Below are positions 53,101-62,380 of a DNA stretch of 64,000 nucleotides, one piece after another. Origin of the DNA: Brenneria bubanii. Lineage in GTDB: Bacteria; Pseudomonadota; Gammaproteobacteria; Enterobacterales; Enterobacteriaceae. Each line of letters starts with the position of its first letter. Within the stretch, counting starts at the first letter, position 1. Made by a program: the position numbers and the translations under genes. The stretch lies in the NCBI RefSeq assembly GCF_022378355.1, contig NZ_JAKMAJ010000001.1, positions 434,001 to 498,000 of the forward strand. The letters run 5' to 3'. The notes under the pieces are model-generated. The model saw only the letters and a program-made list of their open reading frames with translations. It was not told where the DNA came from and ran no database searches.

Positions 53101-53572
53101 ACTCGTCAACCAGTTGTCCCTGCTGCCAGCGTTCAATCCATTTGGGACGATAAATAAGATATTGGTCGAAAAGATCGGCGATACGGCCGGCAAGCTGATG
53201 CAATTTACGCTGATCGCCGTCATCCTCAAGATAGTGCCGCAATGGGGCAAAATCAGGCTGCGTCAGTTGCTCAGGCAGCAGCTGCATCAATTTCCAGGTC
53301 ATGGAATCTTTGCTGAATGCGCTTTCCTTCGGGATCCCCGGCAGAATATGGCGGCACATGTCCCAGAGAAAAACGCCAGGCAGCGGAAAATGGATATTGG
53401 CGGCGATGCCGAAATTTTCAGCCAGCTCAATTTGCAGCCACTGCGCCATGCCTGGACTTTGCACCAGCACAACTTCCTGCTGAAAAGGATCCTCAAGCGG
53501 CTGAAGTTTAATCAGCTCAACCATCAGCTGTTTTAAGATATCAAGCTGATTTGAATGATAAACCCTGAACAT
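50183..53572 (-). CDS. recC: exodeoxyribonuclease V subunit gamma
   Basis: Scaffold subunit of RecBCD that splits the DNA strands and recognises Chi. It has 1129 residues (E. coli 1122). N-terminal inactive helicase-like part starting MFRVYHSNQLDIL, with QSPGMAQWLQIELAENFGI. A C-terminal inactive nuclease-like part follows. The start has a GGAG site. A gap of 165 bp separates it from ptrA, and the pseudopilin genes lie upstream. Confidence 0.97.
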   Translation of the reverse strand: MFRVYHSNQLDILKQLMVELIKLQPLEDPFQQEVVLVQSPGMAQWLQIELAENFGIAANIHFPLPGVFLWDMCRHILPGIPKESAFSKDSMTWKLMQLLPEQLTQPDFAPLRHYLEDDGDQRKLHQLAGRIADLFDQYLIYRPKWIERWQQGQLVDELGSNQLWQSASWRALLNYTRALEQPEWHHANLYQRFIKKLEQATTCPPGLPPRVFICGISALPPVYLQALRALARHIDVHLLFTNPCRDYWSDIQDYKFLSRLKTRNRRLHRWDNPQSKDVRPLFQDPQQADSLFDPEGRQWVNNPLLASWGKLGRDHLYLLAELDDVQEVDAFVELDNVNLLQTIQRDILELEDRSIVAFSKASLENSGQKRRLAPDDRSIDLHACHSPQREVEVLHDQLLAMMTDNPELTPRDIIVMMADIDSYTPFIQAVFGNAAGDSYLPFAISDQRARHAHPALQAVISLFDLPNSRFTAEEVLALLEVPALAARFGIKEEGLRRLRLWVVESGIRWGLDDDNVRELMLPATGQHTWRFGLTRMLLGYAMDSNAGDWQGVLPYDESSGLVAELAGQLAELLMQLNQWRHRLQQSRTLNDWLPLCRQLIDTFFAADGDTEAALALIEKQWQQIISTGSAARYPQRVPVSLLRDELSHRLDQERLSQRFLAGSINFCTLMPMRSIPFKVVCLLGMNDGVYPRTLPPLGFDLMARKIQRGDRSRRDDDRYLFLEALLSAQHKLYISYIGRSIQDNTRRYPSVLVSELVEYIAQSHYLPQDRDCDIDTSAERVARHLRHEHTRMPFDERNFLPPQPQSFAAEWLAAANRQGQAQPDFDRELPLERYTDINLDDLKRFYRHPVRAFFQLRLGVSFMLQNDELLDEEPFIVDNLSRYQLNTELLNTLIEQGESERLYRRIRAAGGLPYGAFGELYWQTQQQEMSALAERIREELSPDKADSLEVDIRLDDVRISGWLAQVQPDGLLRWRPGKLGMTDGITLWLEHLAYCLAGGRGESRMFGRDDSAWRFAPMAVEQAQEYLRLMLSGYQQGMNKPLLLLNKSGSAWLSQCYDRESDSIQWDDDVQSKARAKLLQAWQGNMGMMGEGEDYYLQRIIRELDADRMDEIIEAAQIWLLPPIRSNLV

Positions 53573-53669
53573 TCTGGCTCCTGTCTTGCTGATTATTTAT
53601 CCCTTTATCCTTCAGGCCGCGACACGATGACGCAGCCGTCTGAGATCGATAGGGTTGATTGCCCATAGG

Positions 53670-54062
53670 TTACGGATGATGCGACATTGTCGAAGCCGAC
53701 CGGCAAACCCAGCGGGTGAGTTTCGCCTGGTACTGTCGCGGCGTGGTCGCCGTCGCCGTTATCCTGAGACAGTCGGCGCCATGCGTTTGTTCCAGCAGAT
53801 GAAACCGCCATCCGGCTTCCGGCGTCGCAACGGTTGCCCCGTCATTCATCCCTGTCTCATAGGCGTCCAACTGCTGGGAAGCCAGTCGCCATGCCTGACG
53901 CTGCTGCCATTGATGCCGGAAGGCCTGTTGCAGAACCTCATGGTATTGCAGCAACCCCAATAGCGACACCGAAAAAAATAGCGCCGCCGCCAGCGTTTCC
54001 GGCAAGCTGAAACCGCATTGCGGCAGCGCGGCGCCTTTACCTGGCTTATTCCATATCGGCAC
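53670..54062 (-). CDS. ppdC: prepilin-peptidase-dependent protein PpdC
   Basis: Minor type IV/type II pseudopilin. The prepilin cleavage motif CGFSLPETLAAALFFSVS is clear: Gly before Phe, Glu five residues on, then a hydrophobic helix. No ATG precedes the motif in frame at the right distance. I chose the GTG at 54062 (130 residues), overlapping the end of ygdB by 17 bp, but the start is uncertain. Last gene of ppdA-ppdB-ygdB-ppdC, just upstream of recC, as in E. coli. Confidence 0.8.
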   Translation of the reverse strand: MPIWNKPGKGAALPQCGFSLPETLAAALFFSVSLLGLLQYHEVLQQAFRHQWQQRQAWRLASQQLDAYETGMNDGATVATPEAGWRFHLLEQTHGADCLRITATATTPRQYQAKLTRWVCRSASTMSHHP

Positions 54063-54501
54063 AGCGCGCCCAATCCTTATCCGGACAAAAGTCCAGCCAC
54101 CCATGCGATACCGACTGAAGCGTAACATGCCCGGATACCGACGTTAAGGAGACGGCGCGCTGGTACAGCATCAGCGGACGCGCCGATGCCGGCAATATCC
54201 CCTCGCCACGCAGCAGCCATTGCCCCTCATCGGAAGCCGTTCTCACACAGCTTTTCAGATTTTCCGCGGCGAGCGTCTGACATTGCCAGCCGACGTCTTC
54301 ATCGCGCCAGCGCAAACTCAGCGCCCAACTCAAGGATGACGACGCCTGATTAAAGGCTTGCAGATAATGACGTTCATCATTTGCCATTCGTATCGCCGCA
54401 TCGAGCTGGCGTTGCAGACCCGACATTAACAGTAGTCCAGTGATTGATATCAGCATCACCATCGCCAGCGTACTGCTGCCGGACTGATTGCATGTCCTCA
54501 T
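54046..54501 (-). CDS. ygdB: YgdB family protein (minor pseudopilin assembly)
   Basis: Protein of 151 residues with a single N-terminal hydrophobic helix (SSTLAMVMLISITGLLLMSG). It lacks the full prepilin cleavage motif. It resembles E. coli YgdB in size, position and the C-terminal HGWLDFCPDKDWARC stretch. In type II systems a PilX/GspK-like component occupies this place. The start overlaps the ppdB stop by 4 bp (ATGA). Confidence 0.88.
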   Translation of the reverse strand: MRTCNQSGSSTLAMVMLISITGLLLMSGLQRQLDAAIRMANDERHYLQAFNQASSSLSWALSLRWRDEDVGWQCQTLAAENLKSCVRTASDEGQWLLRGEGILPASARPLMLYQRAVSLTSVSGHVTLQSVSHGWLDFCPDKDWARCADME

Positions 54502-55079
54502 TGATTGCGTCCCATAACCAGACGAGAAATCCTTTGCTGAATGAGTGGTCGTTTAGTCCAATAGCCGGCTAACTGCAGCTGATATAACGCGGCGTTCGAA
54601 CGCGGGCTGAGGCGCTGTATGCGAAATAGCGTGATCGTCACTTCCTGAGAATCAAAAAGCTTTTCCCAGCGATCGCCACGACAGTTATGCGCCCCGCTCT
54701 GAATCTCCAGCGCTGCGGCCCGCAGGCGATAGCCAAAAGATTCATCATTCTGCATTTCCCCGCCATCCCAACGGCCATTATGGTTCAAATCATACGACAC
54801 GTTGAGGCAACTTTGCGGCATTTCCCCCGGATATTCGCCAATGCTGATGGCCTGCCCCTGACACTCGCCGGCGCAGAACCCCGCGCGACGCACATCCTTT
54901 TCGATGCCGGAGGCAATCTGACTGAGCAGTTGTTCCAGCCTGAAATATTGAGCGCTATTCTGACTTTGCGCGCGCAACAGCGGATAGAGCTGTGCCGCAG
55001 ACAACAGGATCAGACTGCCCAGACTGAGGGCCAGCAGCATCTCCGGCAGGGTAAAGCCCTGTTGCTTAACGTTTAACAC
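54498..55079 (-). CDS. ppdB: prepilin-peptidase-dependent protein PpdB
   Basis: Minor pseudopilin of 193 residues. Prepilin motif QQGFTLPEMLLALSLGSLILL, with cleavage between Gly8 and Phe9. It resembles PilW/GspJ-type proteins. The start is GTG at 55079, overlapping the ppdA stop by 7 bp, with no strong Shine-Dalgarno, suggesting translation by coupling to ppdA. Confidence 0.9.
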   Translation of the reverse strand: MLNVKQQGFTLPEMLLALSLGSLILLSAAQLYPLLRAQSQNSAQYFRLEQLLSQIASGIEKDVRRAGFCAGECQGQAISIGEYPGEMPQSCLNVSYDLNHNGRWDGGEMQNDESFGYRLRAAALEIQSGAHNCRGDRWEKLFDSQEVTITLFRIQRLSPRSNAALYQLQLAGYWTKRPLIQQRISRLVMGRNQ

Positions 55080-55594
55080 AGGGGAATCGCCAGCACCTGC
55101 CGCATTTCACTACACAGGCGCATGCGGCCGCGTACCGAGATAACCAAACGCACTCTCCCCGCCGGATTCGACAACGTAATATGCCCAGCCTGAGCCGCAT
55201 TACGCACGCCATAAAACGTCAACACGTCGCCAGTGGATTCGACCAGGGAAAGTGCTTTCGACATCCGCGTAAACTGCAGTCCGTCGTCGTCGCAACAGCC
55301 GTTGCGCGCAAAACACCCCAGCGCCCCACGCTCATCGCCTGCGGCGCTGTCCATGCACCAATACTCCCCCTGCCGCATCAGCCGGACAGTACGGGTTTCA
55401 TTGTGCCAATACGCCCTGGCCTGAACCCGGCTTAAAAAATAGAGCAGTTGCTGCGCGCCTTGCTCCAAACGCAGCGCCTGTTGATAACCACGCCAGGCGC
55501 CCAGACTGCCGCCCGCCAGTAGCGCAACAATGGTCATCACCACTAATAATTCCAGCAAGGTAAACCCCCGCGATTGTTCATTGATGGTTTTCAT
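55073..55594 (-). CDS. ppdA: prepilin-peptidase-dependent protein PpdA
   Basis: Minor pseudopilin of the GspH/FimT type, 173 residues. The prepilin motif SRGFTLLELLVVMTIVALLA is near the N terminus, with cleavage after Gly10. First gene of the four-gene minor pseudopilin operon, downstream of thyA across about 180 bp that contain the thyA terminator. Confidence 0.92.
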   Translation of the reverse strand: MKTINEQSRGFTLLELLVVMTIVALLAGGSLGAWRGYQQALRLEQGAQQLLYFLSRVQARAYWHNETRTVRLMRQGEYWCMDSAAGDERGALGCFARNGCCDDDGLQFTRMSKALSLVESTGDVLTFYGVRNAAQAGHITLSNPAGRVRLVISVRGRMRLCSEMRQVLAIPLC

Positions 55595-55731
55595 GCCGCG
55601 AGTGTAGTTTTTTTAGCCAGAAAAAACAGAGGACTAGCTATTTAATCCGTAGCAATACGCAATCTTTGACGGCAACGATGCAACAACACGCAAAAGATGC
55701 GGGAAAGCAGGAAAAACAAGGTAGGACAGCG

Positions 55732-55756
55732 AAAAAAAGGCCGCATAAGCGGCCTT
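55732..55756 (-). terminator. intrinsic terminator after thyA
   Basis: On the minus strand AAGGCCGC pairs with GCGGCCTT around TTAT, followed by seven U residues. It lies about 20 bp past the thyA stop. Confidence 0.92.
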
Positions 55757-55776
55757 TCCCTTTCAGCTTAACGACA

Positions 55777-56571
55777 TCAAATCGCCACCGGCGCTTTGAT
55801 GGCCGGATGAGGATCGTAGCCTTCGATGTCGAAATCTTCAAAGCGGTAATCAAACAGCGTATCGGGACGGCGTTTAATCACCAGCTTCGGCAAGGCGCGC
55901 GGTTCACGGCTCAGCTGTAAATGGGTTTGTTCCATATGGTTGTTATAGAGATGCGTATCTCCGCCGGTCCAGACGAAATCACCCACGTCCAGATCGCACT
56001 GTTGCGCGACCATGTGCACCAGTAAGGCATAGCTGGCGATGTTGAAAGGCAGCCCCAGGAAAACATCGCACGAGCGCTGATACAGCTGACAGGATAATTT
56101 ACCGTCAGCGACATAAAACTGGAAAAACGCATGACAGGGCGCCAGCGCCATTTTATCCAATTCCCCGACGTTCCAGGCTGAAACAATGATGCGGCGCGAA
56201 TCAGGATCCTGTTTCAACTGAGTAAGCACGTTTTTCAACTGATCGATTTCGCGTCCGTCGGCCGCGCCCCAGGAACGCCACTGTTTACCGTAAACCGGGC
56301 CGAGATCGCCATTTTCATCCGCCCACTCATCCCAAATACTCACTTTATTATCATGTAGATAGGCAACATTGGTATCGCCATTGAGAAACCACAGCAGTTC
56401 GTGAATAATTGAACGTATATGGCAACGTTTAGTCGTTACCAGCGGAAAACCTTCCTGTAAATTGAAACGCATCTGATGACCGAAAATCGACACCGTGCCC
56501 GTGCCTGTGCGATCGGCTTTCGGCGTTCCTTCATCGAGCACTTTTTTCATCAGATCCAGATACTGTTTCAT
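55777..56571 (-). CDS. thyA: thymidylate synthase
   Basis: Makes dTMP from dUMP and methylene-tetrahydrofolate. It has 264 residues, exactly the E. coli length. The catalytic Cys lies in [19 protein letters not shown]. The [20 protein letters not shown] and GDTHLYNNH dUMP-binding motifs follow. The start lies 36 bp downstream of the lgt stop, so the pair is cotranscribed. Confidence 0.99.
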   Translation of the reverse strand: MKQYLDLMKKVLDEGTPKADRTGTGTVSIFGHQMRFNLQEGFPLVTTKRCHIRSIIHELLWFLNGDTNVAYLHDNKVSIWDEWADENGDLGPVYGKQWRSWGAADGREIDQLKNVLTQLKQDPDSRRIIVSAWNVGELDKMALAPCHAFFQFYVADGKLSCQLYQRSCDVFLGLPFNIASYALLVHMVAQQCDLDVGDFVWTGGDTHLYNNHMEQTHLQLSREPRALPKLVIKRRPDTLFDYRFEDFDIEGYDPHPAIKAPVAI

Positions 56572-56607
56572 ACTACCTCACCACAAAAATTAAAAAATTA
56601 CGTCCGA

Positions 56608-57474
56608 CTATTGTCGCGCAGGCTGACGTCGATAGGCCCAGACCATCATCAGAATACCGGCTATCACCATCGGCAGAGACAGAATCTGCCCCATGCTGAG
56701 GATATTGCTGAACAGCCCCAGCTGCGCGTCCGGCTGACGGAAAAACTCTACGATGATGCGGAAAATGCCATAACCAATCAGGAATAACCCCGAAACGCTT
56801 CCCATTGGCCGGGGTTTGCGAATAAAGAGATTCAGAATAATGAACAGGACAACCCCTTCAAGCGCCATTTCATAAAGCTGGGATGGGTGGCGCGGCAACA
56901 GACCGTACTGGTTGAAAATCGCCTGCCACTGCGGATTTCCGACCGCCAGCGCCAGATCTTCACCGCGCGATCCGGGGAACAGCATGGCCCACGGCGTATC
57001 TGTGGTCACGCGCCCCCAAAGTTCGCCGTTGATAAAGTTGCCCAGACGCCCGGCGCCCAGGCCGAATGGAATAAGCGGCGCAATAAAATCAGCCACCTGG
57101 AAGAAATGACGTTTGGTGCGATGAGCAAACCACAGCATGACGCAGATTACGCCCACCAGACCGCCATGGAACGACATTCCGCCATCCCAGACTTTAAATA
57201 GATAGAGCGGGTTTTCTAAAAATGACGAGAGCGCATAGAAGAAGACATAGCCCAGGCGACCGCCGATAAATACCCCGAGGAAGCCCATATACAGCAGATT
57301 TTCGACCTCGTCTTTGGTCCAACCGCTGCCGGGTTTGTTGGCCCGGCGAGTAGCCAGCCACATGGCAAAGACAAACCCGACCAAATACATCAGCCCATAC
57401 CAGTGCAGCGCCACCGGTCCAATCGAAAAAATCACTGGATCAAACTGAGGAAACGCCAGATAGCTCGTCGTCAT
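56608..57474 (-). CDS. lgt: phosphatidylglycerol--prolipoprotein diacylglyceryl transferase
   Basis: First enzyme of lipoprotein maturation, adding diacylglycerol to the lipobox Cys. It has 288 residues (E. coli 291) and about seven membrane helices. The Lgt signature [18 protein letters not shown] is near residue 140, and the essential His lies in [12 protein letters not shown] near residue 100. It acts on YgdI, MltA and other lipoproteins. It is upstream of thyA and downstream of ptsP across 166 bp. Confidence 0.98.
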   Translation of the reverse strand: MTTSYLAFPQFDPVIFSIGPVALHWYGLMYLVGFVFAMWLATRRANKPGSGWTKDEVENLLYMGFLGVFIGGRLGYVFFYALSSFLENPLYLFKVWDGGMSFHGGLVGVICVMLWFAHRTKRHFFQVADFIAPLIPFGLGAGRLGNFINGELWGRVTTDTPWAMLFPGSRGEDLALAVGNPQWQAIFNQYGLLPRHPSQLYEMALEGVVLFIILNLFIRKPRPMGSVSGLFLIGYGIFRIIVEFFRQPDAQLGLFSNILSMGQILSLPMVIAGILMMVWAYRRQPARQ

Positions 57475-57640
57475 CGTTCACCACATAATTTATTGTATTG
57501 CCCCGATTACGGGACCCTGATAAAGCCGGATTATTCATTATCCGTCCGCAAACCGCGGTTGCGCATCATAACATAGCGCACCGGACTCATAGGTTATTCA
57601 GATAGGGAAAGTTCTGTAAAACATTTTCAATATTGATGAA

Positions 57641-59887
57641 TTAACGACCGCCCCGGATCAACCCCCCCAGCCCGCGTTCTTCAATAAAAAGAGAGGCCCA
57701 TTGGCGAACTTCGGCGGCGCTCTGGGCTTTCAGCAATTGTTGCACCAGCGTTTGCACCTCGGTTAAATCCAACTGACGCAGCAGGTATTTAATGCGCGCC
57801 ACGCTGCGCCCATTCATACTGAGCGATCGATATCCCAGCCCCATCAGCATCAACGCGCCCAGAGGTTCCCCCGCCATTTCGCCACAGACGGAGAAGGAGA
57901 TATCAAGCCGTCGGCACTCGGTCGAGATGATATACAATACCTGTATCATCGACGGGTGCAGGCTGTCATACAGCGAAGCGACATGGGTATTGTTACGATC
58001 CACCGCCAGTAAATATTGGGTCAAATCGTTGGTGCCGACGGAAACAAAGTCAACGCGTGAAGCCAGATGCGGCAACAGAAAAACCATGGCCGGCACTTCG
58101 ATCATAATGCCGATTCGGGGTTTAGGCTGAGGAAAACCCATCAGCTCTTCGACTTCGCTTACCGCCTGGGCGATCAAACCGCGCGCCTCGTCGATCTCAT
58201 CCAGACTGCTCACCATCGGCAATAGAATATTCAAATTCCCGATGTGCGCGTTCGCGCGCAGCATAGCCCGAATTTGAATTAAAAATATTTCCGGCTGATC
58301 GAGGGTTATACGAATGCCGCGCCAGCCAAGACAAGGGTTCTCTTCACTGATTGGTAAATAAGGCAACGGCTTATCCGCGCCGATATCCAAAGTGCGCAAC
58401 ATCACCGGACGAGTAGGATAGAGCTGCAGCATGCCCAGATACTGCGACATTTGTTCATCTTCGGACGGAAAACCGCTCTGGAGCATAAAAGGAATTTCAG
58501 TTCGATACAGACCTACGCCATCGACCTGATTAATAAAAAGCTTTTCATGATCGGTGCTTAGGCCGGCATTCAGCATCACCTTGATACGCTCACCGCTTTT
58601 CAAAACGGCCGGGCGATCCATATCATCTTCGGCTAAACGCGTTAGCTCATTTTCCTCAACCAACAGACGCTGGTATTCCTGCACCAGCGAAGGTTCAGGA
58701 TCCACCAACAGTTCGCCGCGATAGCCATCGATAATCAGTAAACGCTGATTAAGCTGATCCGGTTCAATATCCACGCCCACCAGGGTGGGGATCCCCATGG
58801 CGCGCACCAGAATTGCCGCATGCGAATTCGCGGCGCCGTCGAATACCACGACGCCCGCCAGCCGCTCCTGCGGCAGCTCGGCCAACAGCGTGGCCGTCAG
58901 TTCATCGGCCACTAGGATGAAACGTTCCGGCCACTGCCCGATACTTTGCGCATTATCGTCAAGATGGAACAGCAGACGTTGTCCTAAGGCGCGCAGGTCG
59001 CCGGCCCGTTCACGCAGATAGGTATCCTGCAAACTGGAAAACTGGGCGGCAAAACGCTCAATCACCAGCTTAACCGCCCACTCGGCCGCATGACCGGCAT
59101 CCACTTCCTGAAACAGCTCCCGCTTCAGGCGGGCATCGTTCAGCAGGTGAGAGTACAAATCAAAAATAGCGGCGCTTTCTTTTTGCGCGCTGGCGCTGAA
59201 GCGTTTACTGAAGCGCCGGAACTCCGTCGTCGCTTCTTCTAAAGCCTGCGTTAACCGCGCCCGTTCCCGTTCGCCGTTCAGATTCGAGGCCGGAAAAACG
59301 TGATCCAGCGAAGGCTGAGTACAGTCTCGCCAGCCGGGCGCCAACGCGACGCCGGGCGACGCCACCAGCGCCTTAATCCGCGCCTGACGGTATCGACCAA
59401 ATAATGTTTTAATCTGCGATAGTGAAAGAATGGCCGCCATCTGGGTCGCCAGCGTGACCATGAACGACTCTTCATTTTTATCAAACTGACGGTGCTCGCG
59501 CTGCTGCACAACCAATACGCCGAGCAATTGACGACGGTGGATAACCGGTACGCCCAGGAAAGAGCGAAAGTGCTGTTCTTGTACCGCGGGAATGTATTTG
59601 AAGCTGGGATGGGCGCGGGCATCGGCCAGGTTAATCAGCTCGGCGCGCTGCCCCACCAGACCGACCACGCCTTGTCCGAATGCCAGCGTAACGGCGCGTC
59701 CGCGCGGTTTTTTCAAACCACGCGTCGCCATCAGGTAATAACATTGATGATCGTGATCGGCCAGATAGATGGAACAGACTTCCGTGTCCATTGCCTGGCA
59801 GGTTTCATTGACCAGAATTTCCAGCGCATCATTAAGGCGGGCCGCCGCCGCTACTTTTTCGACAATTTCTCGCAAGCGCGTGAGCAT
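57641..59887 (-). CDS. ptsP: phosphoenolpyruvate-protein phosphotransferase PtsP (EI-Ntr)
   Basis: Enzyme I of the nitrogen PTS, passing phosphate from PEP to NPr and then EIIA-Ntr. It has 748 residues, as in E. coli. An N-terminal GAF domain (residues 1 to about 160) binds glutamine in the family. The phosphoryl-accepting His is in FDGAANSHAAILVRAMGIP near residue 355, and the C-terminal PEP-binding TIM barrel carries VGLYRTEIPFM and VSVGTNDLTQYLLAVDRNN. rppH lies 12 bp upstream, so the two form an operon. Confidence 0.98.
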   Translation of the reverse strand: MLTRLREIVEKVAAAARLNDALEILVNETCQAMDTEVCSIYLADHDHQCYYLMATRGLKKPRGRAVTLAFGQGVVGLVGQRAELINLADARAHPSFKYIPAVQEQHFRSFLGVPVIHRRQLLGVLVVQQREHRQFDKNEESFMVTLATQMAAILSLSQIKTLFGRYRQARIKALVASPGVALAPGWRDCTQPSLDHVFPASNLNGERERARLTQALEEATTEFRRFSKRFSASAQKESAAIFDLYSHLLNDARLKRELFQEVDAGHAAEWAVKLVIERFAAQFSSLQDTYLRERAGDLRALGQRLLFHLDDNAQSIGQWPERFILVADELTATLLAELPQERLAGVVVFDGAANSHAAILVRAMGIPTLVGVDIEPDQLNQRLLIIDGYRGELLVDPEPSLVQEYQRLLVEENELTRLAEDDMDRPAVLKSGERIKVMLNAGLSTDHEKLFINQVDGVGLYRTEIPFMLQSGFPSEDEQMSQYLGMLQLYPTRPVMLRTLDIGADKPLPYLPISEENPCLGWRGIRITLDQPEIFLIQIRAMLRANAHIGNLNILLPMVSSLDEIDEARGLIAQAVSEVEELMGFPQPKPRIGIMIEVPAMVFLLPHLASRVDFVSVGTNDLTQYLLAVDRNNTHVASLYDSLHPSMIQVLYIISTECRRLDISFSVCGEMAGEPLGALMLMGLGYRSLSMNGRSVARIKYLLRQLDLTEVQTLVQQLLKAQSAAEVRQWASLFIEERGLGGLIRGGR

Positions 59888-59899
59888 GATGTGCCTGTA

Positions 59900-60433
59900 T
59901 TATCCTCTTTTTCGCCGAAAGCCTGACGGCGGCGCCGTCCGAACCGCAGCATTCTCCTGAAGCTGTATCACCGGGCTGATAAACTCCTTCATCACCCGAC
60001 GATAAACATCGCGTTTGAAAGAGACAACCTGGCGTACCGGATACCAGTAACTGACCCAGCGCCAGCCATCAAACTCAGGTGTGCCACTGCTTTGCATATT
60101 GATATCTGACTCATTACACATTAACTGTAGCAGAAACCATTTTTGCTTTTGGCCGATACATACCGGTTTTGTATCCCAACGCACCAAACGTTTTGGTAAT
60201 TTATAGCGTAACCAGCTGCGGGTGGATGCCAGAATACGGACATCTTTTCTCCGTAAACCCACTTCTTCATACAGTTCGCGATACATCGCCTGTTCTGCGC
60301 TTTCTCCGGGGTTAATCCCCCCCTGGGGAAACTGCCAGGAGTGCTGACCGTAACGACGGGCCCACAAGACCTGCCCCAAGCGATTACAAATTACAATGCC
60401 AACATTCGGGCGGTAGCCATCATCATCGATCAC
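59900..60433 (-). CDS. rppH: RNA pyrophosphohydrolase RppH
   Basis: Nudix hydrolase that removes pyrophosphate from triphosphorylated mRNA 5' ends and so triggers decay. It has 177 residues (E. coli 176). The Nudix box starts at [16 protein letters not shown] and ends LYEEVGL (residues about 38-60). The start is GTG at 60433, as in E. coli, with a GAGG site. Followed by ptsP on the same transcript. Confidence 0.98.
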   Translation of the reverse strand: MIDDDGYRPNVGIVICNRLGQVLWARRYGQHSWQFPQGGINPGESAEQAMYRELYEEVGLRRKDVRILASTRSWLRYKLPKRLVRWDTKPVCIGQKQKWFLLQLMCNESDINMQSSGTPEFDGWRWVSYWYPVRQVVSFKRDVYRRVMKEFISPVIQLQENAAVRTAPPSGFRRKRG

Positions 60434-61120
60434 CGGACTACCTCGATAGACTTAAATGCAAAGATGACTTGATTGTTTCACACTCCCGCCAGACGGTAAA
60501 CCACTGCTTGGAACAGTTATCGTTCTAATAAGAATTAGATAACCCACAGACTTAACCAAAGTTATAAACATGTAAACTTCAATACAGGCGTTTTATTCAC
60601 TATTTCTGTGGACATCTTTGTGCAGAACCCATGAAAAAGTGAGTAAAACTTATTTTTACGTTAAAAAACGCCTCGCGGATAAAAATAAAATAATCCTTTT
60701 TTTTCATAAAATTAAGCCTTTCAACAACCACCGAATCACGCTGATATCCCGCGACTAAATCGTCGCCATCGCAATAGTGGCGAAAGATCGCACTATGTCG
60801 GTTTTATCCACAGAAGCGCCCCCCTCTTCAGGCAAAAAACAGACAAAAACAGCAAAACCCCCCTACGTCAAGGCTGTAAATCAAACCAGTGATCCATCTT
60901 TATACGGGTTATCCAAGAAATCTGTGGATAAGATGGTGTAAGATCCTGTTCATTGTTGGTGTCTACAAGTGCACAGTTTGCCAAACCAGATCCGGCGAGC
61001 CTAATCAGACGAAAAAAAACCGCTATGAATCATGCTATTATTGAGCGTATCAACAGGCTCTACGGTTGTGCATTAATCGTTTTCAAACGTTGTATTTTTT
61101 TTGAGCGAAAAAATCAGGCT
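60434..61120. other. 687-bp rppH-mutH divergent intergenic region
   Basis: AT-rich region with long A/T runs between 60640 and 60720 and at 61095-61105. It must hold the promoters of both flanking genes, although I cannot pick them with confidence. The frame that extends mutH upstream to 60953 is not conserved. The middle carries the DnaA-box group described separately. Confidence 0.6.
60804..60931. promoter_or_regulatory. DnaA-box cluster (DARS2-like)
   Basis: Perfect consensus DnaA box TTATCCACA at 60804-60812 on the plus strand. A second perfect box at 60923-60931 on the minus strand (TGTGGATAA) faces TTATCCAAG at 60909-60917 across 5 bp. The opposed pair plus a third box is the layout of DnaA-reactivating sequences (DARS). 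I recall E. coli DARS2 lying next to mutH. DARS2 promotes ADP release from DnaA. It is not oriC: there are no GATC clusters and no flanking mnmG/mioC. Confidence 0.7.
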
Positions 61121-61816
61121 ATGGATTTTATCAATTCCCCCTCCGTTTCCACTACGCCGCCACGAAGTGAGCAGGATCTGCTGCTGCGGGCCGAATCGCT
61201 TGCGGGCTACAACCTGGCCGAGCTGGCGGATATCGCGCGACTGCCCCTACCGGCGAATCTGAAACGGGATAAAGGGTGGATAGGCATACTGCTCGAGCTT
61301 TTTCTCGGCGCCAGCGCCGGCAGCAAGCCAGAGCAGGATTTCGCCGATATCGGCATTGAGCTGAAGACTATCCCCATCGACGAACAGGGGCGGCCGCTGG
61401 AGACCACTTTCGTTTGCGTTGCGCCGCTGACCGGCAACAGCGGCGTCACTTGGGAAAGCTGTCACGTGCGTCACAAGCTGGCGCGGGTGCTGTGGATCCC
61501 GGTTGAAGGATCGCGGCATATTCCGCTGGGCGAACGTCGAATCGGCGCGCCGCTTATCTGGAGTCCCAGCCGGGAAGAGGAAGAGCAACTGCGGCGTGAC
61601 TGGGAAGAGCTGATGGACTTGATTGTACTTGGCCGGGTTGAAAGCATCACCGCGCGCCACGGCGAGGTGCTGCAATTACGCCCCAAAGCGGCAAATAGCC
61701 AGGCATTGACGGAAGCGATTGGGGAGTTTGGACAACCGATTATGACCTTGCCCCGGGGGTTCTACCTAAAAAAAACCTTTACCGCTCCCCTGCTGGCGCG
61801 CCATTTTCTGCTGTAA
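61121..61816 (+). CDS. mutH: DNA mismatch repair endonuclease MutH
   Basis: Nicks the unmethylated strand at hemimethylated GATC sites when called by MutL. The ATG at 61121 gives 231 residues (E. coli 229). The catalytic D...ExK motif is in [14 protein letters not shown] near residues 70-80, with conserved [21 protein letters not shown] and a C-terminal [18 protein letters not shown]. Divergent from rppH. The accessory ter-like module begins directly after it. Confidence 0.98.
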   Translation: MDFINSPSVSTTPPRSEQDLLLRAESLAGYNLAELADIARLPLPANLKRDKGWIGILLELFLGASAGSKPEQDFADIGIELKTIPIDEQGRPLETTFVCVAPLTGNSGVTWESCHVRHKLARVLWIPVEGSRHIPLGERRIGAPLIWSPSREEEEQLRRDWEELMDLIVLGRVESITARHGEVLQLRPKAANSQALTEAIGEFGQPIMTLPRGFYLKKTFTAPLLARHFLL

Positions 61817-61906
61817 CAGGACACGTCAAGCTTGCCTTCAGGCGACTGGGATTTAACGTTTTTATTCAGCGCGCTAAGCGAGTACCGTTTTTGTTGATAA
61901 TTACGG

Positions 61907-62380
61907 TTACTGCGAAATATTACTTTGAGATAACGCGGAGGTGAACTCGGCGATGCAACGATCGACTAAAAGCTCCACGGCATCACTCCTTGTGGTATCG
62001 GCAAGAATAGCGAGTCGATCGATTTTGCGCAGCACAGACATCCGCAAAGAGAGCGATACCGCCTTTTTCTTTTCCTTATCCAGTGAAACTTTGCTAACGA
62101 CCTCACCGGTTTTATGCTCAATGCTTGACACCAAGGCTTCATGCATTCTGCGAATGGTTTTCTTATCAAGAAAGCCATGCCCAACGAGCTGATAAGAGTG
62201 TGTGGCTTTGCGGTATTTTATCTCGGCAGAATAGGTTTCCCGCAATTCCTTTAGCGCGCGAGTTAAGGTGGGCTCGGAACAGGCAAGCTGAATGATGATC
62301 TTTTTGGTGGGCACCGGCAGACCTGAACCTAGCAGGATAGCCAGCCGAAAAATACGAGCCTGTCTTGTACTGAGTTGCAT
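61907..62380 (-). CDS. terW: TerW-like tellurite-resistance regulator
   Basis: Probable DNA-binding protein, 157 residues from the ATG at 62380. The frame continues upstream but begins to match TerW, as I remember that family, only at MQLSTRQARIFRLAILLGSG. N-terminal helix-turn-helix like segment (CSEPTLTRALKELRETY). The C-terminal half has the ribbon-helix-helix pattern VSLSLRMSVLRKIDRLAILA then TTRSDAVELLVDRCI. So it may combine two DNA-binding folds. It is on the same strand as the aldolase and StiP-like genes and could control the ter operon beyond the window. The assignment rests on recall plus context. Confidence 0.65.
   Translation of the reverse strand: MQLSTRQARIFRLAILLGSGLPVPTKKIIIQLACSEPTLTRALKELRETYSAEIKYRKATHSYQLVGHGFLDKKTIRRMHEALVSSIEHKTGEVVSKVSLDKEKKKAVSLSLRMSVLRKIDRLAILADTTRSDAVELLVDRCIAEFTSALSQSNISQ

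Noticed and set aside
60953-61120. Upstream extension of mutH and a possible small gene
   Set aside because: The added residues do not match MutH, whose conserved length fits the ATG at 61121.
60434-61120. Possible chromosomal replication origin
   Set aside because: DnaA boxes and AT-rich DNA are present, but there are no GATC clusters, no 13-mers and no mnmG/mioC neighbours. A DARS2-like site fits better.
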